Part shown: in pieces, positions 12,301 through 22,835 of the stretch
Position numbering within the stretch: the first letter of the stretch is position 1
How the letters are laid out: the number at the start of each line of letters is the position of its first letter
Assembly (NCBI GenBank): GCA_015680635.1
Contig: JAABOA010000030.1
Coordinates: 1-27,731 of the forward strand
DNA from: Lunasporangiospora selenospora
Taxonomy: Eukaryota; Mortierellomycota; Mortierellomycetes; Mortierellales; Mortierellaceae
Reading direction: 5' to 3'
Length of the DNA stretch: 27,731 nucleotides
The notes under the pieces: model-generated
Seen by the model: the letters and a program-made list of their open reading frames with translations, nothing else
Told to the model about the DNA's origin: nothing
Database searches by the model: none
Made by a program: the position numbers and the translations under genes

Positions 12301-13646
12301 ATAGCTCCATTAGACTTACGGTCGAACAAGTTCAGGGCATGCAGTCAAAATTGCAATTGTTAACTTTTGCTGTAACAGATCCTCTGTTGGTCGGAGGTGG
12401 GTCAGCAGCTGAGAGAGAGTCTTATTAAAGATATGTTTGGCTCCTTCTCCTGCCTGTCTCTCAGATGTTGCTGTCGCCGTTAAGGTGCTAGGAGGATACC
12501 ATGCCGCATCCTGGAAGCATATCCCAATGCCTGGAGTGGTGCTAATAGCCATAATGAATTCGTGGACGAGCTGCGCAACAGATTTCTCCAAAGGTGCTTC
12601 AACTTCTGTCCTGCCATACAATCGCAAAAGGCCTGAGAGAAACGAAGTGCTTAAAAAAGAGATCTTTGAGCTTCTGGGGAGGTCATTGTCCATAACGATG
12701 TTGTTGAGAATCACATCCAGAACTTGTTTTATCAAGGGTGCTGAGTCGAGATGGAGGCTGCTGAGAGATTTCTGGAATAAGTCTGGAATCTCCAAGACTT
12801 CTTTCTTGACAGTGGCATCTCCACGGATAAAGAATGCCAGAAGGAACTGGGTGTAGAGGGTCCTTGCGTCTACGGGAACGGGGGAGCGACCTCTTTGTAA
12901 ATATCATATGCATAAATGAAAAGTATTAGCAAAGTTCTGAAATGCAACGCTGACCTGTTCACAGTCTTTACCTGATTTGCTAGTTGGTTCATTCTCGCCT
13001 TCCTTATGCCTCTGGTTACGGATCTTTGTTAGGACTTTCAGACCAAAGTTGAACTCATCCTTCAGTTCTCTTGTTGTGGTGTGATGAACATGGTTCATTG
13101 CCGCTAGAAGACGGAGAGTTGCATGAACCGTGTTTGGGCGTCCAGAGGAGAGGTGACGGTAGATGACAGTCATATGGTTTTGCAGGATGGACCTGGTTAG
13201 CTTGATCGCATTTGAGCGATGAAGCGCAGTGTTGCATTGGTGGATGAGTTTGGAGAGCACCTCGAGGATTGGAACCTCAACTTTTGCCACCGCATTCTGT
13301 TGTTGCCACTCCCATATTTTGAAGAGCTGAGTGCATTCTGGTGATTCTTCGACATAGGCGTAGATAGTGGCAAGGCACTTGGTGGCCAGAGCGCTCTCCT
13401 GTGGGTCCTTTGAGTTTGGTCGTACGTTAAGCTGCTGGCGGAGTCGCTTTAGCCCTAGAAGCAGACGGATGTGGAGAACTTAGCTATCATACAGCAAGAG
13501 TCAAGTAAAGAAAGCACAAGAGGGAGAAATCGCCTACCTGTAGAAAGCAGGTCTACGTGTGTTGTGTCTAGAGCTTTGACAATGTCTTTCGACTCGGCAA
13601 AATAGAGAGCCTTTTCGGGAGTCGCCCTCTGGGCGTATTCCTCCAT
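6377..13646 (-). CDS. URB1: URB1/NPA1, early pre-60S ribosome assembly factor
   Basis: Urb1 (Npa1) is a nucleolar alpha-solenoid protein that organises the earliest pre-60S particles with Npa2, Dbp6, Nop8 and Rsa3 in yeast. Nine exons: 13646-13538, 13454-12972, 12890-12320, 12195-9906, 9801-8635, 8537-7833, 7722-7306, 7185-6939 and 6846-6377, giving 2152 aa, between the yeast and human lengths. Seen: an N-terminal Npa1-type helical region (for example VHATLRLLAAMNHVH), the block LEPRLSARWLANMTLLHKI, long helical repeats, and a C-terminal URB1 domain with VWLLRLLAASTKSTEDYKLF around residue 1868. Phase-matched splice sites decide two borders: TATTGG in exon 4 follows a CTAATAC branch point, and exon 3 follows GCTAATAC. 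The first Met is assumed at 13646. The protein diverges fast, so borders within weak regions are less certain than the identity. Confidence 0.92.
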
Positions 13647-14679
13647 TCTGTTAAACTGAATGAGAGAACAAGAACAAAGAACATGAACTCATGCGGTTGG
13701 AGTGCTATTTTTTGTTTGGCAGATTAATCAGCCACCGCCACCAAATCGCCGCGGTACATCACCGAAATGAATGAGTCGTAAGACCAACAAAGCCCCAGCT
13801 CTACAAAAAGAGTGTAAATTTGAGTATGCACAGAGACGACCTCTCATGAACAAGCCGCTTGTATTCGATACCAAAAAGCTGGCCTCCCAGCACAACTCTT
13901 TTCATAAGTCTCAAAATCGGGACGCCGCAATTGTCCTAGGAGAACCTATCTCAATGGTTATCTTGAAAAGGTTACCCTACTATGGCCCTTTCGCTTCTTC
14001 CTCCTAATCTATGTGCATTCCTTTGCTCTTGTTCATACTCTTTTCGCTGCCACCTTCCAACCTACATTCCCAATCGTGGCTATTCCTCTGTCTACCTTCC
14101 CGGGTTTGCGTGTCTTCAATCCAATCTACACTACCTTGGTAAAAGGTCGACCGTGAGTGCTCGAGATCAAGGAAGGTGTTATCCCAAGGTGCATGTTTCG
14201 CTCACCAGAGGCAGTTCTCATTGTCCTCATTGTCGGCGAGTTCTTTGGAGTCTGATGCTCTTGGGTACAACGTGTCAAGAGCTTATTACCGGGAGAGCGG
14301 GAGAAAATTTTCTAGGGATCCGATGTGTCCCTTGCCTCATATTTCCACTAGTGCCCATCTTCCATCTCTTCACGCACAAGTTACTATGATCCGATAGGAG
14401 CTGAAGGTTTCTCTCTGAGGAGTACTCAGAATCGATCCTTTGCTCTGTCCAAAATGACAGGTATACCATAATAGTAGAGTATGCACTACACAGTAAAGAA
14501 AAAATCTCAGACGAGTTGACGCCAATCGTCGTTTACGCGTTTGTTTCACATGAGGGTGCTTGTTTTAACATTTATACAATCCGAGTCGATAAGGTGTATG
14601 TTGGCGAATGACGGTTTGAGGAAGCTGCCTCTATAGTGGTCGCCTCTTCTCCAATCCTATGTAGTTTTCAAGATATCGT
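13647..14679. other. 1-kb gap between URB1 start and ATP16 stop
   Basis: This should contain the URB1 promoter and the ATP16 3' UTR, with several hundred bases left over. No known gene is recognised. Plus-strand reading frames include a basic 78-residue frame at 13771-14007 and a hydrophobic frame from about 13953. The second is interrupted by TGA at about 14154 and stops again at about 14250, with further short frames in other phases to about 14469. It could be decayed coding DNA or chance open frames. Confidence 0.4.
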
Positions 14680-15928
14680 TTACTTGGAGCTAACAGCAGA
14701 CTGGAGAGCCTCGAGGACCTCAACCTCGATCTTGGCAGCGATCTTTTCCTCCTCAGTGGCACCAGCGTTAGCCAAACGTTGAGCCTCAGCAAGGTTTTGG
14801 CGGATGGCCTAGTAATATTAACAGGACAAGAATATCATGGGTAATTGATTCAGTAGCTACTCTCTATGCCTTTAGTCAAGATTTTGAAGGGAATAATTAA
14901 ATTGTCTAACATACCTCAATGCTGAACTCCTCCACGGGGAAAGCCTCAACAGCGTTGATGTTGAGGGTGGAATCAGGGTTCATGGTGGCAAATCCTCCAG
15001 AAACTAAAGCGATCATTCGTAAAAAGAATGCAGTCCAATGTCAGTATGCATAGATGGTAGCCATGATATGTCCGAGATGGCCGACGGCTGAAGTTTGAGT
15101 GTGGTCTTCAAAAACACTTTGTCGCATGAGAGTAGGGTGCTACACATCCTCTACGCACGAAGATTGGTTCCTGTTATAATGATTCGGGTCTGCAGGTGCC
15201 GATTGAGAGCTGAAGCTGTGCTTGCATGACAGTTCCTGGAAAATAAACTCTATCGTCCCGGCGTTTGAGAGGAGTACGTTGGTGCTGGGAACTGAAAGTC
15301 TCGAGGGGTCTTATTACCGAAGAACTTCTTGGAGTTAGCGCCCTCAAGAACCTCGATGATGCCAGGGCGGAGCTGCTCAATGGAGGGGACGTGGCTGGCA
15401 AGGATACCCATATCTCCAGAGACAGCGGCGATGTTGACCTGCGAGACAGCAACGTTCTTGAAAAGAGTCTAAGTTTATTCAAAGGAAGATAGTGTTAAAA
15501 AAAGTCACTGGCCTGAGGACAGAACTGATCATTACGAGGCACGGACTATGGGTGTGGTGTAGGGCTACCTACCTGGTGAGGGACAGCAAAGGTCAAACGA
15601 AGACCAGCGGCAGCAGCCTCCGTGGCATAAGAGCGAGCTAGAATAAGCAGAGATAGGGATTAAGTAAAGGAGAAGGGATGATGTCTGGTCAATGGTCCAT
15701 TTGTAATAGTAATTGAAGGGTAAAGATGTCGGTGGCTAAGTGGGCGAGTGCCTCATCGAGCGCGCCCTGGATGAACCAAGGGCACTAGAAGGCTAAAAGT
15801 GGGTGGGTTGATCGAACTTCTAGAGGATGGATTGATGAATAGTAGGAATGTCAGGAGAAGAGATGGATGTGAATCATACCCAAGCGGATAGGGTGAAGGG
15901 CACGGACGGAGCGAGCAAGGAAAGACAT
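14680..15928 (-). CDS. ATP16: ATP16, mitochondrial F1-ATPase delta subunit
   Basis: This is the delta subunit (the bacterial epsilon homologue) of the F1 central stalk in mitochondrial ATP synthase. Five exons: 15928-15880, 15637-15573, 15468-15318, 15003-14915 and 14808-14680, giving 160 aa, the usual length. Seen: an Arg-rich presequence (MSFLARSVRALHPIR then SYATEA), the beta-sandwich core with LRLTFAVPHQTLF, AAVSGDMGILASHVPSIEQL and GGFATMNPDSTLNI, and the C-terminal helical hairpin EAIRQNLAEAQRLA with EEKIAAKIEVEVLEALQ. All phases close. Introns 1 and 3 are long for this window (242 and 314 nt). An in-frame Met further upstream (16042) would destroy the presequence and is unlikely. The gene is divergent from the class II DAHP synthase across 329 bp. 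Confidence 0.95.
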
Positions 15929-16027
15929 GGCGAGAGTGGAGATGATGGATGAGATTAAATGGAATGTAATGCCCTGATACGATCCCGGGAACGAGAGGAG
16001 ACACAGCAGCAGGGGCACGAACAACAA

Positions 16028-16046
16028 TGGCTTGAAAGTCAAGCCA
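16028..16046. repeat. 8-bp inverted repeat TGGCTTGA-AAG-TCAAGCCA
   Basis: Perfect 8-bp arms with a 3-nt spacer lie in the ATP16/DAHP synthase shared promoter, 100 bp from the ATP16 start. The short spacer suits a dimeric DNA-binding protein better than an RNA hairpin. Confidence 0.55.
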
Positions 16047-16065
16047 CAACGGTCAACCTGCAGTG

Positions 16066-16099
16066 GCTTATTTCCTGCGATCAGACACAGGAAATAAGC
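16066..16099. repeat. 12-bp perfect inverted repeat, 10-nt loop
   Basis: GCTTATTTCCTG at 16066-16077 is matched exactly by CAGGAAATAAGC at 16088-16099. It lies 20 bp from the previous dyad in the shared ATP16/DAHP synthase promoter. Twelve paired bases are unlikely by chance at such short range, and the arms could form a stable hairpin or a two-site operator. Confidence 0.6.
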
Positions 16100-16257
16100 T
16101 GGGAGTGCACAGACTGGATGGGCTCGAAGATATCCGTCTTGTCCCTTTCAGGTCCTTTCTCTGTTGTCTGTTACTTGCCCAACTCTTCTCCGCCCTCCAC
16201 ACCTCTTTCTCCACCACTCCCTTTACATTCTCATAGATTCCATAGATTAACAACAGC

Positions 16258-18377
<2,120 letters not shown>

Positions 18378-18770
18378 GCGTGTGTCTTCTCAGAGGTTTA
18401 CAGTCGCGACCCCTCCCCTCTTCATTTTTCCTGCACTGCCACCCCTCTGACCCACAGAATTTAGATGTCAAGTAAAATCACCTTTTTTTGGGCAAAATCG
18501 ACGCGAATATCATTGGCGGCAACCTCCAACAAAAAGGAGAGAGGGTGAGGGACGAAATAGGTTAGCGTACAATGCATATGAGAGTGGCATAAAAAAAGAG
18601 TCGACGAGGCAAAAGGCGGTTTAAGGGAAGGTCGTTCACAGATTGAAGGCTTGTTACTGCTCATTGACTTTCGATTTTTGACTGTTCAAGGCGAGACCCC
18701 ATTCCCAGTTTAAATAAGGACTATTCGAGCTGGTTGTTTCACGAAGTGAAAAAAAAACTCAGTAAGCACC
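18378..18770. promoter_or_regulatory. DAHP synthase 3' flank and arrestin A promoter
   Basis: This 393-bp gap lies between two genes on the same strand. No gene is seen. A TTTAAATAAGG stretch near 18710 is a weak TATA-like element about 60 nt before the arrestin start. TTTCAC-GAA-GTGAAA at 18737-18751 is a small dyad 19 nt before the ATG. Confidence 0.5.
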
Positions 18771-20014
18771 ATGTTTTTCAAATTGGCAGAGAACCAAGAT
18801 CTTCGGATTATCATCACAACACCCCTCCGTGGACCATTCGAACTCCCTGCGGTGTATGCTACTCCTGAGGCGCAAGGTGTTATTCGCGGATACGTAGAGT
18901 TTAATGCACTAGAGGAAGTAAAGGCGAAGGATTTGACTCTTAACTTCCGAGTCAAAAGTCGTGCAAGATGGGTTCGTACGTAATATTTCCTCATTTTTTC
19001 TTTTCCAATAACAGAAAATGATCCAAGGGTATTCATTCATCATCAATGGCCAACTTTGCTTCGACCTAGGTCACTATGGCGAGTCGACAGTCGTCTACAA
19101 CAGCAAGGAGATACTCCAAAAAAAGCAGTGGCAGATCCCATTAAAGTATACGCGTCCCGGGTTAGTCTCAGCAGGAGCCATACGATATGATTTCGAAGTC
19201 GAACTCAATCCATTCACGCCATCCTCAATCCACGGTCAAAGGGCATGGCTGACTTATCGTTTTGCAGTTGAACTGAAGCGCGCTTTCCCGCATCGCAATG
19301 TCGCAAAGACACAGGATGTTTGGGTATTCAGTTCTTGTTTACCTTCGCCAAGTCTGGATTATATGCCTGCGCCTCACTCTTACACTGGAGTCTGGGAGAC
19401 TCATCTACCATTCACTTGCTCAATCCCGAATGAGAATGTCTCGCTGGGAGAAAGAATGCCCTTGACGGTCGAGTTCCAACCATTCCTGGATTCCAGTGGT
19501 CACAAGGGCGAGAGCCTGGTCATCGTGTCGGCGGTAGTTAAATTAAAGCAATACACACGGCTGTGGCACCGGTGGAATGTCAAGAATGAAACCAAAGAGC
19601 TTTTCAGTATCCCACTTAATAGCGAATGGCCAGAAGTCGCCAATGGCTTTCAAAGGACGATCCATATTGATATCCCCTATGCTCCAAGATTGTCGTGTAC
19701 AACGATGACACGACCGGTCCGGAAAACGCACCGTCTTAAGCTAATTATGAAGGTCAAGACGAACTCCATGACAGACAAACAGGCAAGAGAGCTCCGAGTT
19801 GAGAGTAAGTGCTCCTATGCAGCCACTTCTGGATTGAGTACCTTCCGACAGCTGAACTAATTTTTTTCTTCACTCCCTCCCACTGTTTTTTTAAAATAAA
19901 AAAGTGGACGTGAATGTTACAGCACCAAGGCCTCCAACGGAGTCCCCTTTCGAAGAATTGCCACCGTATCCACAATCTAATGATAGCGACCGAGATGGCA
20001 ATGATAGCGAGTAG
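18771..20014 (+). CDS. Arrestin-fold protein A with LPPY motif
   Basis: This is an arrestin-family (alpha-arrestin-like) protein, in fungi usually an adaptor that recruits a Rsp5-type ubiquitin ligase to membrane transporters for endocytosis. Three exons: 18771-18975, 19070-19804 and 19905-20014, giving 349 aa. Seen: an N-terminal arrestin sheet with GVIRGYVEF, then HYGESTVVYNSKEILQKKQW and IRYDFEVELNP, a second domain with VSAVVKLKQYT and HRLKLIMKVKT, and an acidic tail with LPPY at residues 332-335. Intron 1 is set by homology to the downstream paralog: donor C|GTACGT and acceptor CCTAG give RWVRHYGEST in the same phase. Reading starts at an earlier AAAATG in this intron stay open, so a naive prediction would include false sequence there. 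Cargo and specificity are unknown. Confidence 0.85.
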
Positions 20015-20047
20015 GACCTGACATAAGGGAGTAGTAATAACAACAAT

Positions 20048-20053
20048 AATAAA
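20048..20053 (+). terminator. Candidate poly(A) signal for arrestin A
   Basis: AATAAA lies 34 nt after the arrestin A stop codon in an A-rich stretch, a plausible position for cleavage and polyadenylation. Confidence 0.5.
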
Positions 20054-20160
20054 AAAAGATCAGTCGACCGTACGGATTCAGTAGTCAGCTACTAGCTCAC
20101 CTCTCTATGGTATGGCATCATATCCTGTACCTGGCGGCGGAACATCATTAGGTTTTAGCT

Positions 20161-20183
20161 TTGACGAGAGTCGACTTCGTCAA
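20161..20183. repeat. Near-perfect 11-bp dyad with one bulge
   Basis: TTGACGA and TCGTCAA flank the perfect palindrome AGTCGACT with a single extra G on the left. The whole forms an almost continuous 11-bp dyad about 310 bp upstream of arrestin B. It is a possible operator; no factor can be named. Confidence 0.45.
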
Positions 20184-20490
20184 TTAGGAATTGTTATGAC
20201 AAAGTGGCCGTGCTTTCCATGGTTTTCTTCTTTTCTACATGCGTGACTGTGATCAAACGGCGTCGACCCTCAATTGAGCTCAGAACCCCCCTTTTGCCAG
20301 TGCACTGCCTCCAACCATTTTACATAAATCTCCTCCATGTCTCTGTTTGCCTTTTTATCCTCAGCTACCTCCCCCTCCCACTCCTACTCCCACACCCACT
20401 CTATCCTTTCTCTCCACCTTCCAGTTCTCAAGGGATTCATATACTAAGCGTCATTCACCCTACTATACAACAATCGACACAAAGAACAAG

Positions 20491-21916
20491 ATGGCTATTT
20501 TAGATTTCAGCAAGGATAGTCAAAAGTCCATTGGCCTCCACTTTCATACACAACAGATTGGCCCGGAAGGCCAACCACTGTATTTTCACACTCCTGAAAC
20601 ACCGGCAGGTAGGCAGAGCAAAGATCCGTTAACTCAGCGCCTGCATTATTTTTCTAGTCGGTACTGAGTAGTTAACATCTGGTTTGTTTAACAGTTATTC
20701 GTGGCCATGTCGAGTTCAGGACAGTCAAAGAAACCAACGGAAGTGATATTGGCCTGAATTTTACAGCAAGGGCTGAGTCCAAGTGGACAGGTAAAGAGCG
20801 TTCTGTATGTATAATCATACAGGAAGTATTAGTATGGCACAAGGAATGGCATCTCACACACGAGACAATCTTGCATCTTTTCCAGAAAACTATGGACAAA
20901 CGACTGTCAGTTATCACGAACTCGAGGTTATGCAGGAGAAGACTTGGGATATTAAGTTGAATCGCACAAAGCCCTCGACTATCGCTCCTGGAGTAACCAG
21001 ATACGAGTTTGAAGTACAACTTGATCCGGGACTACCAGCAACCGTCCGTGGTCGGCGCGGATGGTTTCACTATCGCTTCAAGGCACACATCAAACGCGAC
21101 TTTCCTAGACGTGATATGGCGATCAAACAGTGTGTCTGGGTATACAGTTCCTGTCTCTCATCAGTCAGCCCAACGGAGCCAAAGCTTTTCAAGGAGATCT
21201 GGAATGATGCCTTGCCGTACTCTATCTCTCTCCCCAACACAGTCCTCTACCAAGGCCAGACCATACCCATGACAGTTACGTTTGAGCCATTCCTCAACAA
21301 CAGCATTCTTTATGGTCAGGAGCTTATTATCGATAGCGCAGTGGTGAAGTTGAAGCAGTACACAGCCCTCTATGAGCACGGAAAGATCATTGATAAGAAG
21401 CGGACAGAGAAGAAGACGGTGATCAACTTGCCAGTGCTGGATGTTTGGCCACAGACCAACCAAGGCTTTTCCAAGACGATCATGGTTGAAATCCCGGGGG
21501 CGATTGCGCTGGCAGCATCGTTCCATTCAAAGGCTGTCATTAAAACCCATTGCTTGAAGCTCATCATGAAGGTCAGAACAGGTACCATTGCTGCGGCCGA
21601 AGCAAAAGAGCTACGAACAGAGAGTAAGTTTTTTTTAAAGGAAAGTGGTTAGCTTTGATTCATGGAAAATTCGGTCGTGGCTTTCTAACACCTCCACATT
21701 TAACAAACATTTGTAGTTGACGTCACCATCACGGCCCCGCGGCCAGAACACCTTAACAACCCTAGTTACGGTGTACTCCAGAACGCTGCTCCCCCACCAT
21801 ACCAGATTATTGATGATAGCGATGATGATGGAGCATTGCCTCGGCATTCCACATCCTCATCAGTGCCCGCATACGAATACCACCAAGATGTAAAACACCC
21901 TATGGGACCGCAATAA
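20491..21916 (+). CDS. Arrestin-fold protein B with PPPY motif
   Basis: This is a tandem paralog of arrestin A. Four exons: 20491-20608, 20695-20790, 20886-21623 and 21717-21916, giving 383 aa. Seen: GVIRGHVEF, SKWTENYGQTTVSYHELEVM, VTRYEFEVQLDPG, VWVYSSCL, IIDSAVVKLKQYT and HCLKLIMKVRT, all matching arrestin A in order. The tail holds a perfect PY motif, PPPY at 343-346 (21791-21802), and the acidic DDSDDD. The PY motif is the known docking site for WW domains of Rsp5/Nedd4 ligases, so a ubiquitin-adaptor role is a fair inference. It has an extra intron between PAG and VIRG that arrestin A lacks; the two downstream introns share position and phase with those of arrestin A. The acceptor at 20885 (CTTTTCCAG) is preferred to one at 20822, which would make a 32-nt intron. 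Confidence 0.87.
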
Positions 21917-21917
21917 A
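21912..21917 (+). terminator. AATAAA overlapping the arrestin B stop codon
   Basis: The last codon, the stop codon and the next base form CAATAAA, so a canonical poly(A) hexamer overlaps the translation stop. If used, it would give a very short 3' UTR. No other AATAAA is evident close downstream. Confidence 0.4.
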
Positions 21918-22835
21918 GTCATACCATACTTTGCTGTATTTATGAAACTTGCCCGCACTGAACTGTTACCGCCAGGATCGTTACAATCTCCCGCGAGGTT
22001 GAGAATAAGCCATGGTCTTGCATTCACGTCCCTACAGAATTCAGTAGGAAGTTGATGAAAATGGGTATCTTCTTAACTATTACTAGCAGTCTGTTGAAAA
22101 GAAGATATTCGTGCCAGCTTTGGGGAGCCAGTCCCTGGTCAAGTCAAGAGGCTGTGCAATATAGGAGAATGGGCAACCTCAGAAGTGTTTGTGTCACTCT
22201 TTGTTAAGTTGAAGGCCAGCAGGATGTGTGGAATGGATAATATTCAATTGCTTATTGAATGCTTGGGTGATAGTGCTTCGCCCTTGGGCTGACATTACCT
22301 TTTAAAGAGGCACTTCTATTGCGAAGGCGAGGAGAAGGGAGCGCGGGGACACTCATTTAGAGAAAAATGAAAGATTGTCCTCTGCCCCTGGGCATCAAAC
22401 CATTTATAATCATCTTCTTTAGTTTGAACCAGAAAGGAATTGTTGGTTGGACCTCATCTCTGCGGGGATTCAATCAATCACAGGCTCGGCGCCCGGGTTT
22501 GGAGAAAGAGGTTTGGTCAAAGGCGACCAGGGTCACCTAGTCATTGTGCTAGTTAATGATACTATTGAAGGTGATCCAAAGTTCGACAGGGAGTTCTTGA
22601 CTCCATTCATTAACCCCAGGCGATATATCTAGATTGGCTATGGCTGCTATGGCTGGAACGTCTGTATTAGCACGCCGCCCTCGTGCTGGGCTCGTGACGT
22701 TCCATTTTTTTTTATATTTTGCAACTTGTCCCATCTTCCCCTGGTACTTTCATTTCTCACACCAGTTTTTTCAGACCCCTCAGCGCTTAGTCCAGGAATT
22801 GCGGAATCATCCAAGATCAAATTTACTCTTTCACA
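21917..22835. other. 919-bp gap between arrestin B and sorting nexin
   Basis: No gene is recognised. Short open frames at 22447-22632 (plus) and 22549-22734 (minus) overlap on opposite strands and match nothing I know. The right part should hold the sorting nexin promoter. A nested inverted repeat at 22655-22703, followed by a T-rich run, is the only clear structure. Confidence 0.5.
22655..22703. repeat. Nested inverted repeat upstream of sorting nexin
   Basis: GGAACGTC (22655-22662) pairs with GACGTTCC (22696-22703). Inside it AGCACG (22669-22674) pairs with CGTGCT (22682-22687). A T-rich run follows at once. The start codon of the sorting nexin lies about 130 nt downstream, so the element is in its promoter or 5' leader. 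Confidence 0.45.

Larger units (their letters stand above)
15929..16257. promoter_or_regulatory. Divergent promoter of ATP16 and DAHP synthase
   Basis: The 329 bp between the two start codons must serve both genes. The DAHP synthase side is pyrimidine-rich (16140-16235), common in fungal promoters and 5' leaders. Two perfect inverted repeats lie near the centre, at 16028-16046 and 16066-16099 (listed separately). No protein-coding content is convincing here. Confidence 0.65.
20015..20490. promoter_or_regulatory. Gap between the two arrestin genes
   Basis: These 476 bp hold the 3' UTR of arrestin A and the promoter of arrestin B. No gene is seen. The last 150 bp before the arrestin B start are strongly C/T-rich (about 20340-20430), as is common for fungal leaders. 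A bulged dyad at 20161-20183 is listed separately. Confidence 0.5.

Noticed and set aside
12437-12856. 139-codon plus-strand open frame inside URB1 exon 3
   Set aside because: It is antisense to URB1 coding sequence whose splice phases all close, and it has no independent support.
20791-20822. A 32-nt intron in arrestin B ending at 20822
   Set aside because: It would be shorter than any other intron here. The acceptor at 20885 has a good pyrimidine tract and gives KWTENYGQTTV, which aligns with arrestin A.
22447-22734. Short overlapping open frames on both strands upstream of the sorting nexin
   Set aside because: They are about 61 codons each, mutually antisense, with no start context or homology I can recognise.
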